The notes below the pieces were generated by a model. That model was given only the letters and a program-made list of their open reading frames with translations, ran no database searches and was not told the DNA's origin. A stretch of DNA of 64,000 nt from CAWBXL01 sp963837365. Lineage in GTDB: Bacteria; Acidobacteriota; Terriglobia; Terriglobales; Acidobacteriaceae. The first letter of the stretch is position 1. Each line of letters opens with the position of its first letter. Positions 10,222 to 18,945 of this stretch are shown piece by piece. A program made the translations under genes and the position numbers. The stretch is taken from positions 248,001-312,000 of the forward strand of contig CAWIMW010000003.1 in the NCBI GenBank assembly GCA_963837365.1. The letters are read 5' to 3'.

Positions 10222-10443
10222 CTGATGCCACCTACACCCAAAAGTTGCGAATGTGGTAAGCCCACAAACCACCGTGAAACCTTCCCAGCCCACCCGAATC
10301 GTAGAAGGCTGCGTCGGCAAAGCCCGCACCGCAGCCTTCTTCCGCCGACCCAGCAAAGTCTTTGAAGATCAAATCAAAAACGGCCGCGGACGCCCCCTCG
10401 CTTTTTCCCTTCTGCTATCATCCTCCGCAATCCGGGGCAATCC

Positions 10444-10899
10444 GTGGACGACACCCAAGCCATCCGCCTAGCCAAAACCGAACTGCGCGACGCCTATCGC
10501 ACGGGGAATGTGAAGCGCGCTCTGTCAGTATTCAGCAACGCGTATAGCGAGATGCCCGCGGGGCTCGCATCTTTTTGGGGAGAAGAAGCAAAAGCAGTCT
10601 TGCAGCATCGCCTGAAGGAAACCTTCGCCCGTTATCGTGCCGACCTTACCGTCACAATTATTTCCATCAGCATCATGGGGAACACGGCGTTTGACTGGGG
10701 ATGGCACAAACTAAAACTAACCGCAAAAAAAGGTGGAAAGACGATCACTAGGAAGACGCGCTACCTGGAACTCTGGCAAAAAGAAGCCGACGGGCAATGG
10801 CGGATCGTGATTTTCATGGATAACGCAGATTTAAAACCGCAGTTGCCGCCAGCGTCAGTTCTGCGCGCGATGCGGAAACCAAACCGGAACAAAAGTTAA
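10444..10899 (+). CDS. NTF2-like (DUF4440/SnoaL-type) protein
   Basis: The 151-residue soluble protein starts at GTG 10444. It shows the cone-shaped NTF2 fold pattern: an N-terminal helix (AIRLAKTELRDAYRTGNVKR), then strands ending in KTRYLELWQKEADGQWRIVI, with the Trp-Arg-Ile core strand typical of the DUF4440/ketosteroid-isomerase-like group. Such proteins bind small hydrophobic ligands or act as isomerases, but no function can be assigned. The basic tail (RKPNRNKS) is unstructured. It ends just before an inverted repeat and converges with the response regulator gene. Confidence 0.6.
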   Translation: MDDTQAIRLAKTELRDAYRTGNVKRALSVFSNAYSEMPAGLASFWGEEAKAVLQHRLKETFARYRADLTVTIISISIMGNTAFDWGWHKLKLTAKKGGKTITRKTRYLELWQKEADGQWRIVIFMDNADLKPQLPPASVLRAMRKPNRNKS

Positions 10900-10902
10900 C
10901 AT

Positions 10903-11020
10903 TGTCATTCCGACGATGCGCGAAGCGCAGAGGAGGAATCTGCTGTTTCCAAACAGCGCCACAAATTGTATCGGCCAAGAGCAGATTCCTCCTCGTGACT
11001 TCGCTCCTTGTCGCATGACA
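10903..11020. repeat. GTCATTCC...GGAATCTGCT inverted repeat between convergent genes
   Basis: The left arm (10903-10944) begins TGTCATTCCGA and ends GGAGGAATCTGCT. The right arm (10980-11020) is its inverted copy, AGCAGATTCCTCC to CGCATGACA. The paired arms exceed 35 bases. The element fills the space between two convergent stop codons and may end transcription in both directions. A second member lies at 17759-17861. Confidence 0.7.
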
Positions 11021-11030
11021 AATAATAAGT

Positions 11031-11657
11031 TTAGAGCCAGCCCTTAGTGCGGGCAATCCGCGCCGCCTCGACCCGGTTCGCTGCACCCAACTTGCTGATG
11101 GCCTCGGAGAGATAATTCCGCACCGTCCCTTCCGAGAGATTCAGTTCCGCAGCAATGACCCCGCTGGCCATACCGTCGCCTGCCCGCCGCAGCACCTGCC
11201 GCTCACGGTCGGTCAATGGATCAGGTTCAGCCCAGGCCTCAGTCGCCAATTCCGGATCAATCACACGCAGTCCCTGATGCACCCGCCGCACTGCCTCGGC
11301 CAAGTCTTCCGCGCGTGCATCTTTCAATAGGTATCCGGTGGCCCCGACCTCCAAGGCGCGCCGCAAATATCCTGCCCGCGCAAACGTGGTAACGATGATG
11401 ACCCGCGTCCCGGTCTTCAGACGCTTCAATTCCGCGGCAACATCCAGGCCTGTCATTTCCGGCATCTCGATGTCCGTAATAAAGACATCCGGCTTTTGCG
11501 AGAGCACCGTGTTCAATGCCTCTTTGCCCGAGCGCGCACGCCCAACCACCGCGATGTCGCCTTCGATTTCCAGGAGTGCTGCAAGTGCGCCGAGGACCAT
11601 ACCCTGGTCTTCAGCAATGACTACACGAATGGCTGTGTGATCCTTGGTGGCCGTCAT
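11031..11657 (-). CDS. NarL/LuxR-family response regulator (DesR-like)
   Basis: The 208-residue protein has a REC domain (residues 10-125) with acidic pair ED, phospho-Asp in VFITDIEMPEM and Lys in YLLKDARAEDL. A C-terminal LuxR-type helix-turn-helix follows (LTDRERQVLRRAGDGMASG, IAAELNLSEGTVRNYLSEA). Its start overlaps the kinase stop by four bases (ATGA), showing translational coupling. It is the output of the two-component pair and probably controls the adjacent ABC-2 exporter genes. Confidence 0.88.
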   Translation of the reverse strand: MTATKDHTAIRVVIAEDQGMVLGALAALLEIEGDIAVVGRARSGKEALNTVLSQKPDVFITDIEMPEMTGLDVAAELKRLKTGTRVIIVTTFARAGYLRRALEVGATGYLLKDARAEDLAEAVRRVHQGLRVIDPELATEAWAEPDPLTDRERQVLRRAGDGMASGVIAAELNLSEGTVRNYLSEAISKLGAANRVEAARIARTKGWL

Positions 11658-12790
11658 TGGATATCGCCTGCCTCGGCGGGCACAAGCGGAAACTGAATCG
11701 TCAATGTAGTTCCTCTACCGGTCTCCCGCTCCAGCGTGCCACCCAGAGCCTCAATGCGTTCGCGCATCCCGCGCAGTCCGTTGCCCTCAATTCCATTGCT
11801 GCCGCACCCATCATCCCGAATTTCGAGCCAACATTGATCATGCAGCGGTGCTAAGCGGAGCGAGCAAGTGTGCGCTTGCGAGTGCCGCACAACATTGGTC
11901 ACGGCTTCCCGCACCACCAAGGCAACTACGCTCTCTTGGGCGGGAGTCAATCTAATCTCCGCGGCGTCAGATTCCACCCGGACTCCGGCGGTTTCCAACG
12001 TGGCCTTCGCTTGCTTCAGTTCCGCACTTAAACTTAGCTCCCTGTATCCGCGAATCGCATTGCGAACGTCGCCCAGGGCTTGCCGGGAAGTTTGCTCGAC
12101 ATCTCGAATTTCATTTTTGGCCCGCTCTGGATCCAGATCAATCAGCTTTCCCGCCAGCTCCGACTTCAGAATAATGACCGACAAGGTGTGCCCAAGAATG
12201 TCGTGCATATCGCGGGCGATACGCTCACGCTCAGCCACTTTGGCCAGTTGTTCGATTTCCTGATGCGCCATGCGCAGTTTCTCGTTAGCTCGGTTGCGCT
12301 GGGCAAAGAAAATATTCCCCATCCCGATGATTCCCGCAAAAGCGCCGCAATATATGAAAAACCACCACGACAGATGCAAGCTCGACGAATGCAACAGCCA
12401 AGTTTCAAAACCGACTAACCCCACGATCAGCACAATGATTTTCAGAGCTTTAACTTCGGTATTGACCAGGAAAGGGCAAAAGGCCGCAGGGTAGATAAAG
12501 AAGCAGGATGCCCCTCCATTGATGGGAGCAAATAGTAACCCCAGCGCCACCATGCCGACGATGCAATACCATCGCCAACGCCGCGACCAGAACATTCCGA
12601 AGTAAAACACCAGGAAAACAATCCCGCCCGCGGCAGTTTCCAGCCAGCGTAAGGTGGAAGCATGCTCCAGCAGGGGGGCCAACAGGAAGAACAGAAACCA
12701 GGGGAGCCAAATAAGGGGGACCCACTTTTGGGCTCTGGCCGGGCCAACAATCCTCCTGTTGGCTGTCATCTGATCGATAAGTTCACTCAT
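11654..12790 (-). CDS. membrane sensor histidine kinase, HisKA_3 type (DesK-like)
   Basis: The 378-residue protein has five or so hydrophobic helices in residues 25-160. A coiled-coil-like linker rich in Glu and Arg follows, then the HisKA_3 dimerisation box RERIARDMHDILGHTLSV with the phospho-accepting His. The ATPase domain has VREAVTNVVRHSQA (N box) and IRDDGCGSNG with GNGLRGMRER (G boxes). It lacks an extracytoplasmic sensor domain, so like DesK it may sense the membrane itself. It is cotranscribed with the regulator downstream and the exporter genes upstream. Confidence 0.87.
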   Translation of the reverse strand: MSELIDQMTANRRIVGPARAQKWVPLIWLPWFLFFLLAPLLEHASTLRWLETAAGGIVFLVFYFGMFWSRRWRWYCIVGMVALGLLFAPINGGASCFFIYPAAFCPFLVNTEVKALKIIVLIVGLVGFETWLLHSSSLHLSWWFFIYCGAFAGIIGMGNIFFAQRNRANEKLRMAHQEIEQLAKVAERERIARDMHDILGHTLSVIILKSELAGKLIDLDPERAKNEIRDVEQTSRQALGDVRNAIRGYRELSLSAELKQAKATLETAGVRVESDAAEIRLTPAQESVVALVVREAVTNVVRHSQAHTCSLRLAPLHDQCWLEIRDDGCGSNGIEGNGLRGMRERIEALGGTLERETGRGTTLTIQFPLVPAEAGDIQ

Positions 12791-12849
12791 GGGGCCTTCC
12801 GCTCTATTCTATTCCGACGCTTTGAATTGCAACGCATACTGCGTCGCGT

Positions 12850-13665
12850 TTATCCATACATCTTCTCATCCCGCTGATACCCAATCCGCGCTATGCCCAG
12901 ACAGACCAACATAAAGCCAACCAGGAACTCCCAGTCGGACAAGAAGGAACCACCAATTTCCGTCGGCCATAGGATCCGCAATGCCGCTTGGGCCAAGTGA
13001 TAAGGCGGTAGTCCAGTCGCAATATGCTGCAAGAACTTTGGCAACATGGTCACCGGCACCCACAGACCGGACAAAAACGAAATCGGCAAGTAAATCATGT
13101 TGACTACCGCCGGAGCTGAATTTGGCCCCGCGAAATATCCAATTGCCAACCCCATCGCGCAGAAGGGGACCGCACCCAATACCAATGTCGCAAGCAGCTT
13201 CACCGCAGTCATGAACGCGAGGTGTACTCCGCCGAAGGCAACTCCCAGGGTGATCAGGGACAACTCAATGATCGAGCTGAAAATCATACCCACCACGAAT
13301 TTCGCCAGAAAGTTCGCGAACGGCGGCATGGGGCTGGCTTTCTTAACTTGCATCCAGCCCAGCCCGCGCTCCGCGGCGACGCCCGCTCCATTGGCAAAAA
13401 GCGAGGCCCCCATCACTCCGAACGTTCCGTAAGTGGCCAACAAGTAAGTGCTCACGGTCATCTGGTCTACGGTCCCTTGCCGGTTCATCATCAATCCAAA
13501 TAGCACGTAGAACATTACAGGGAACAACACCGTGGACAGCGAATAAATCGGCAACCGCAAATATTTCAGAAATTCGTATTTCGCCTCTTTTCCATACAGC
13601 GCAAGCGTCCTGCCAAAGGGGCGGGTTGGAGTACTGATCGCCAAGGTTGCCGAAGCTGTCGCCAT
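12850..13665 (-). CDS. ABC-2 type transporter permease
   Basis: The 271-residue protein has about six membrane helices, beginning at LPIYSLSTVLFPVMFYVLF. It includes the ABC-2 hallmark region near the last third (PAVVNMIYLPISFLSGLWVP). This is the layout of ABC-2 exporters that work with a separate ATPase, here the upstream gene 26 bases away. The two-component genes downstream suggest the exporter responds to membrane stress or an antimicrobial agent, although the substrate is not visible. Confidence 0.83.
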   Translation of the reverse strand: MATASATLAISTPTRPFGRTLALYGKEAKYEFLKYLRLPIYSLSTVLFPVMFYVLFGLMMNRQGTVDQMTVSTYLLATYGTFGVMGASLFANGAGVAAERGLGWMQVKKASPMPPFANFLAKFVVGMIFSSIIELSLITLGVAFGGVHLAFMTAVKLLATLVLGAVPFCAMGLAIGYFAGPNSAPAVVNMIYLPISFLSGLWVPVTMLPKFLQHIATGLPPYHLAQAALRILWPTEIGGSFLSDWEFLVGFMLVCLGIARIGYQRDEKMYG

Positions 13666-13691
13666 GTCATTCCTCCCAAAAGTTAAGATCG

Positions 13692-14639
13692 TTATGCGGT
13701 GGTGCGGTTCTCTCGCGTGAGCGCGAGAAACGCTTCTTCCAGTCCGGCGCTGGTGATCTCCAGTCCCGAAAGCGAGGCATCACGCAGCAGAAGTTCCCGT
13801 ACCACGGACTCGGCATCGGTGACATTGATTTCGATGGCGTCCCGGTCGGTCTTGACCTCGAGAACTCCCGGGATGGCGCGCACCGTTTCGATGGCAAGCT
13901 GGCTGATACACCGGATTTTGCGCCCCGCGGTCAGCGATTTAATTTCCGCCGGCGTGCCTTCGGCAATGATCTCGCCCTTGTTGATCACCACCACCCGCTC
14001 AGCCAGAGCATCTGCTTCCGGTAGATAGTGGGTGGTAAGAAGGATGGTCTTGCCGCGCGCCACCAGCTTGCGTATCTGCTCCCATAATGCCCGGCGCGCT
14101 TCCACATCCATCCCCACCGAGGGCTCATCCAAAACTAAAATGTCAGGGTCGCCGCACAGGGCAAGAGCAAAGAGCACACGCTGCCGCTGACCACCCGAAA
14201 GCTCGCCAAATTTCCGATTTTTGATTTCTTCCAGCCCGGTAATGGCCAGAGTTTCTGCCATGGGAAGCGGCTTCAGATAATAAGACGCGAACAGATCAAG
14301 ATGCTCGCGAACCCGTAAGGTCTCAGGCACCTTGGCCACTTGAAGCATGGCGCCTGTCCGCATTCTGACTTCGGGCTGCACGGGGTTCCCGCCAAATACG
14401 CTGACTGTGCCTGCACTCGGAGAAGCCAGGCCTAATAGCAGCTTCACGGCGGTTGTCTTACCGGCGCCGTTTGGCCCGAGTAGCGCCACCAGTTCTCCCG
14501 CGTGTATGGAAAACTGAACACCTTTCAGCGCCTTCACCTGCCCATAGTTCTTGCTGACCCCATGCAGGCTGGCGACAACCGCCCCCGCAGGTTTTATCTC
14601 CCGGCGAACCTCAGTAGCTTCTGGCCAAGCTGTGATCAT
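13692..14639 (-). CDS. ABC transporter ATP-binding protein
   Basis: The 315-residue protein carries the full ATPase set: Walker A GPNGAGKTT, signature LSGGQRQR, Walker B ILVLDEPSVGMD and the H-loop TTHYLPEAD. A C-terminal 80-residue extension follows the nucleotide-binding domain, as in ABC-2 drug or daunorubicin-type exporters. The start is taken at ATG 14639 with a GAGAGG ribosome binding site. It is the first gene of the ATPase-permease-kinase-regulator operon. Confidence 0.87.
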   Translation of the reverse strand: MITAWPEATEVRREIKPAGAVVASLHGVSKNYGQVKALKGVQFSIHAGELVALLGPNGAGKTTAVKLLLGLASPSAGTVSVFGGNPVQPEVRMRTGAMLQVAKVPETLRVREHLDLFASYYLKPLPMAETLAITGLEEIKNRKFGELSGGQRQRVLFALALCGDPDILVLDEPSVGMDVEARRALWEQIRKLVARGKTILLTTHYLPEADALAERVVVINKGEIIAEGTPAEIKSLTAGRKIRCISQLAIETVRAIPGVLEVKTDRDAIEINVTDAESVVRELLLRDASLSGLEITSAGLEEAFLALTRENRTTA

Positions 14640-14815
14640 GTTGACCTCTCGCGCTGCCAGTGCAGCGTTGTATAGATCATGCGAGAATCTCCAAGGCACG
14701 GGTAGTGGGGATCATCACAGTTGGCAGATGACAATTGTCACGGCTTCAAGTTAGGCTGGAACCAGGGAATCCGCATCTGCATCCAAGACAAGACGGTTAA
14801 AGGATTCGAAAGCTG

Positions 14816-15577
14816 ATGAGACCGGGAATTGAGTTGGCCGCCCTAAGCGACGTGGGTTGCCAGCGAGAAAACAACGAAGATACTTACTCCTACTGGGAGC
14901 CTGCCGCTGAAGAAGCCTTTCAGCACAAGGGCCGCCTGATCAGCATTGCCGATGGCATGGGTGGATACGAAGGCGGGCAGGAAGCCAGCCACCTGGCCGT
15001 TCAAACCATCGAGCAGACTTATGCTGACGGCCTTGAAGGTGATATCAGTTCCGTGCTGGTCGCAGCGTTTCGCACCGCCCATCAACGCATCAAAGATTAC
15101 GCGGAAAGACATCCGGAGTTGCATGGGATGGGCACAACTTGTACCTCGGTAGCGCTGGTTGGCCATGATCTTTACTACTCCCACGTCGGCGACTGTCGTT
15201 TGTATCTCTCACGCAATTCCAAAATCGTCCCCCTCACCCGCGACCAGTCCTACGTCGGTCGCTTGGTGGAGCAGGGAATCATTCGCCCCGAGGAAGCCGC
15301 CTCGCACCCGCAGAGAAATATCCTCACCGGAGCACTAGGGGCGGGGAACGAAGCAATCCCCGATGTTTTGGAACAGCCCATCGCTCTGGAGAAGGACGAC
15401 GTTCTCATTCTGTGCACCGATGGACTTTGGAGCTTGGTGAGTCAAGAAGAGATCCAATCTGCGCTCTCCTCCGGAATAGACCAGGCGTGCCGCAAACTCA
15501 TTGCGCTGGCCAAAGAGCGCGGCGGCCCAGACAACATCACAGTACAGGTTGCCAGGGTTACCGATTCAGCTGCCTAA
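14816..15577 (+). CDS. PP2C-family serine/threonine protein phosphatase
   Basis: The 253-residue cytoplasmic protein matches bacterial PP2C (Stp/PrpC) enzymes. It has an N-terminal SDVGCQRENNEDTY, the metal-binding IADGMGGYEGGQ, HVGDCRLYL, LCTDGLWSLV and the final GGPDNITVQVAR. The Asp residues of these motifs hold the two Mn/Mg ions that dephosphorylate Ser/Thr. No kinase gene adjoins it. An AAAGGA site lies shortly before the ATG. It diverges from the ABC exporter operon and is followed after 83 bases by the S9 peptidase. Confidence 0.9.
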   Translation: MRPGIELAALSDVGCQRENNEDTYSYWEPAAEEAFQHKGRLISIADGMGGYEGGQEASHLAVQTIEQTYADGLEGDISSVLVAAFRTAHQRIKDYAERHPELHGMGTTCTSVALVGHDLYYSHVGDCRLYLSRNSKIVPLTRDQSYVGRLVEQGIIRPEEAASHPQRNILTGALGAGNEAIPDVLEQPIALEKDDVLILCTDGLWSLVSQEEIQSALSSGIDQACRKLIALAKERGGPDNITVQVARVTDSAA

Positions 15578-15660
15578 GAGTCCGCCGTCGTTTCTGCTTT
15601 ATTTCCTGTGCTAAACTCCGCCGCAGCGTCTGTTAAATTCCTGACTGGGAGTCACTTCGG

Positions 15661-17745
15661 ATGAGGACAGCTCGACATTGCCTGCTAGTTTTCACAACCC
15701 TCTTTCTTACCAACGCCTTCGCACAAACTCGAGCCATCACGGTTGACGATTACTTTCAAGTCAAAGAAGTCGCTGACCCTCAAATCAGCTCCGACGGTCA
15801 GTGGATCGCTTACACGGTAGAAACAGCGTCTCTGAAAGAAGACAAGAATGAAACCCGCATCTGGATGGTTCCATCAGCTGGTGGTGACGCCATCCCCATG
15901 ACTGCGGTAGGGAATTCATCAAGTCATCCGCGCTGGAGTCCGGACGGCAAGTATCTCGCCTTTCTTTCCGAGCGCAACGAAGGCAAAACTCAAGTCTGGT
16001 TACTCGATCGTCGCGGCGGGGAAGCGCAAAAGCTGACCGCGACGATTCAGGACGTTGACGACTTCGCCTGGTCGCCTGACAGTAAGCGCCTTGTGCTGGT
16101 GCTAAAAGACCCCTCCGCGGATGAAAAAGAAGACGCTGAAGCCAAAAAGAAATGTGACGCCGCCGACAAAGATTGCAAAGCAAAAAAAGAAGACCGCAAA
16201 CCGCGGCCCATAGTCGTGGATCGTTATCGCTTCAAAGAAGACCGTGTCGGATATTTGGACCGTCGCCGCAACCATCTCTATGTTTTTGATGTGGCCGGCA
16301 AGGCGATGACGCAAATCACTTCCGGTGACTTCGACGACAGAAATCCAGCCTGGTCGCCTGACGGCAAACAGATCGCCTTCGACAGCAACCGATCCATCCC
16401 CGATCCCGACCGCACGCCGGATAGCAACATCTGGGTCGTGTCCGCCGACAACACCGACAAAGGCGCACACCTCACCCAGGTGACGACCAATCCGGGTGAA
16501 GACGATTCCCCATCCTGGTCGCCCGATGGCAAGTGGATCGCCTACGTGACCCAACTGGATCCGAAGATGTACATTTACGCCACTCACCACATCGCGGTCT
16601 CGCCGGCCACAGGAGGAGAAGCAAAAGTATTAACTCGGACCTTCGACCGCATGGCCACCCAGCCGCACTTCACGCCCGATGGCAAGGCGATCGACTTCAT
16701 TGCCGATGACGACGGCACACAGAATCTTTGTAGCGTCCCAGCGGCCGGCGGAGAGGTTACGCGCATCATCGGCGGGCGTCTGATGCTGTACGACTACTCC
16801 ATGTCCACATCGGGAGAAATCGCCGCCCAGATCACCACTCCAGCTTTCCCCAGCGAAGTGTTTACCATCCCCGGGGGGAAGTTAACTCGGGTCTCTCACA
16901 CCAACGACGATTTCATGAAACAAGTCCGCATGGTCGCGCCCGAGTACGTGAAGTTCAAGAGCAAAGATGGAACCACAGTCACCGGCTATTTATACAAGCC
17001 TCTGGATTACACGCCGGGGAAACAATATCCGACCTTGCTCCATCCTCACGGCGGGCCAGTGTGGTCTTACTACGCCGAATTCACACATCTGGCGCAGCTC
17101 ATGGCGGCAAATGGATACGTAGTTTTACTGCCCAATCCGCGCGGCTCGACCGGCCAGGGACAAGTCTATACCGCCGCCATCAACGCCGACTGGGGCAATA
17201 AAGATTTCCAGGACGACATGGCCATGGTGGACTATGCCATCGCCCAGGGCTTCGCCGATCCCGATAAGCTAGGTGTCTTCGGCTGGTCCTACGGCGGCAT
17301 TTCAACTGACTTCATCATCGCCCAAACCACTCGCTTCAAAGCCGCCATCTCGGGAGCGGGCGCGTCGTTATTTGCGTCTTTGTATGGCCACGACCGCTAC
17401 ATCCGCGACTACGACTATGAGCTAGGACATCCCTGGGAGAAGGCCAACCGCGCCGTATGGGATAGGATTTCCATGTTCTACCGCGTGGCCGATATTACGA
17501 CTCCTACCATGTTCCAGGGCGGCGACGTGGATTGGAATGTCCCCATTCTGGGTGGAGAGCAGATGTACCAAGCCCTGAAAGTGCTGGGACGGGAAACTGA
17601 GTTGGTGGTCTATCCCGGCGAGTACCACGGGTTCAGAGCGCCGTCGCATATTAAAGACAGGATGGAACGTGACTTGAGTTGGTTCGCGCACTATGTGAAA
17701 GCAGACGGGACACCAGCGCGGCCGACAGAGAAGAAGGGCGATTGA
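15661..17745 (+). CDS. exported S9-family prolyl-oligopeptidase-type peptidase
   Basis: The 694-residue protein has a Sec signal (residues 1-21, ending AFA). A seven-bladed beta-propeller built of WSPDGK-type repeats (WSPDGKYLAF, WSPDSKRLVL, WSPDGKQIAF, WSPDGKWIAY) comes next. The C-terminal alpha/beta-hydrolase domain has the nucleophile in GWSYGG, the Asp in GGDVDWN and the His in GEYHGF. A Lys/Asp/Glu-rich loop with three cysteines near residues 155-182 interrupts the propeller. It should cleave short peptides (dipeptidyl- or acylaminoacyl-peptidase) in the periplasm. It converges on the diguanylate cyclase gene across a large inverted repeat. Confidence 0.87.
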   Translation: MRTARHCLLVFTTLFLTNAFAQTRAITVDDYFQVKEVADPQISSDGQWIAYTVETASLKEDKNETRIWMVPSAGGDAIPMTAVGNSSSHPRWSPDGKYLAFLSERNEGKTQVWLLDRRGGEAQKLTATIQDVDDFAWSPDSKRLVLVLKDPSADEKEDAEAKKKCDAADKDCKAKKEDRKPRPIVVDRYRFKEDRVGYLDRRRNHLYVFDVAGKAMTQITSGDFDDRNPAWSPDGKQIAFDSNRSIPDPDRTPDSNIWVVSADNTDKGAHLTQVTTNPGEDDSPSWSPDGKWIAYVTQLDPKMYIYATHHIAVSPATGGEAKVLTRTFDRMATQPHFTPDGKAIDFIADDDGTQNLCSVPAAGGEVTRIIGGRLMLYDYSMSTSGEIAAQITTPAFPSEVFTIPGGKLTRVSHTNDDFMKQVRMVAPEYVKFKSKDGTTVTGYLYKPLDYTPGKQYPTLLHPHGGPVWSYYAEFTHLAQLMAANGYVVLLPNPRGSTGQGQVYTAAINADWGNKDFQDDMAMVDYAIAQGFADPDKLGVFGWSYGGISTDFIIAQTTRFKAAISGAGASLFASLYGHDRYIRDYDYELGHPWEKANRAVWDRISMFYRVADITTPTMFQGGDVDWNVPILGGEQMYQALKVLGRETELVVYPGEYHGFRAPSHIKDRMERDLSWFAHYVKADGTPARPTEKKGD

Positions 17746-17758
17746 CCTCTTAGAGTTT

Positions 17759-17861
17759 TCTCATTCCTACGAGAAGCGCAACTACGAGGAGGAATCTGCT
17801 TTCTCTTGCGTGGAGGACAATAGTGGATTCCTTCTGCGCTACGCGCATCGGCGGGATGACA
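17759..17861. repeat. GTCATTCC...GGAATCTGCT inverted repeat, second member
   Basis: The left arm at 17759-17800 (TCTCATTCCTACG to GGAGGAATCTGCT) and right arm at 17822-17861 (AGTGGATTCCTTC to GGGATGACA) are imperfect inverted copies. They match the arms at 10903-11020. Like that copy, this one fills the gap between two convergent genes, which suggests a terminator-like role. A half-copy lies at 27424-27450 between nuoK and nuoL. Confidence 0.65.
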
Positions 17862-17873
17862 AACTTTTCGGGG

Positions 17874-18788
17874 CTACTTGAAAGCCGCCTGCACGGAACC
17901 AGCAAATATCTCCACCCGGTTTCGGCCATTCTTCTTAGCGGAATACATGGCGACGTCGGCTTGGTTCAGCAGGTCAGCGACGGTGTGGTCATCTCCTGAA
18001 GATGTGACCGTCACACCCATGCTGATGGTCGGGGCAGCGGTTCCAAAAGGAGTGGCGATAGGGCCCTTGGAAACCAATACTCGAATCTCATTTGCCCGGC
18101 GTACTCCAACCCGCAGATCGCATCCCGGCAGGATGATGAGAAACTCTTCGCCACCATACCGGCCGACAAGGTCGTAAGGACGCAAATCCATTTTCAGTCG
18201 CCGGGCCACTTCTTTAAGGACCACATCCCCGGCGTTGTGCCCCATGGAATCGTTGACCCGCTTGAAGTGGTCAATATCTGCCAGTATGAGCACTGCTGGC
18301 CGCCCCTCGCGCCCACTCCGGGAAAACTCGCGATGCAAGGCTTCCAATATTTCGGCACGGTTCAACAGTCCGGTAAGTACGTCATGGCTTGCTGCAAACT
18401 TCAGCGATTGCTGCAAATCCAAAATCCGTTTGCCTACCAGAATGCGCGCCCGCAATTCGTCGGCATTTACTGGTTTGGATAAATAGTCATCCGCACCTGC
18501 TTCCATGGCGGTCAGCAAATCCTGTTTGCGGTTTTTCGACGTGAGCATCACAGTGTAGACATAAGTTCCCGTGACCCCAAGGGCGCGAATACGCCGGCAA
18601 AGTTCAATCCCGTCAATCCCGGGAACCATCCAATCCAGCAAGGCCATGGTAGGCGGATCAGGCTGAGCCAGAATTTCCGCTGCTTCGCTACCATTCGCGA
18701 CAATAATATGGTCGAGACCCCAGTCCTTGAGGTAGTCGCCGACTTTACGCCGGTCAATGGCCGAGTCTTCAACCAGCAGAATCCGCAT
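17874..18788 (-). CDS. diguanylate cyclase response regulator (REC-GGDEF)
   Basis: The 304-residue protein starts at ATG 18788 (MRILLVEDSAID). Residues 1-120 form a receiver domain with phospho-Asp in MALLDWMVPG and Lys in YLSKPVN. The GGDEF domain spans about 140-300 with VLILADIDHFKRVND, the active-site GGEEF and an RPYD inhibitory site exactly five residues before it. The I-site predicts product inhibition by c-di-GMP. This is the PleD/WspR-like arrangement that makes c-di-GMP from GTP on phosphorylation. The PilZ-like protein at 34797-37505 could be a downstream reader, which is only inference. Confidence 0.92.
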   Translation of the reverse strand: MRILLVEDSAIDRRKVGDYLKDWGLDHIIVANGSEAAEILAQPDPPTMALLDWMVPGIDGIELCRRIRALGVTGTYVYTVMLTSKNRKQDLLTAMEAGADDYLSKPVNADELRARILVGKRILDLQQSLKFAASHDVLTGLLNRAEILEALHREFSRSGREGRPAVLILADIDHFKRVNDSMGHNAGDVVLKEVARRLKMDLRPYDLVGRYGGEEFLIILPGCDLRVGVRRANEIRVLVSKGPIATPFGTAAPTISMGVTVTSSGDDHTVADLLNQADVAMYSAKKNGRNRVEIFAGSVQAAFK

Positions 18789-18945
18789 GTACCGAATTAT
18801 CGGCACTTCACTTGTATATCTTCAAGATGACCACGGGCACAAACCAAAGGCCATGTACGGCGGGGGCCAAGCTTGAGTCATACCAACGCCGGATCACACT
18901 TCTAAGGCTTTGACGCTATGATGGTTGTTCAATCAGGAGGGGAAA

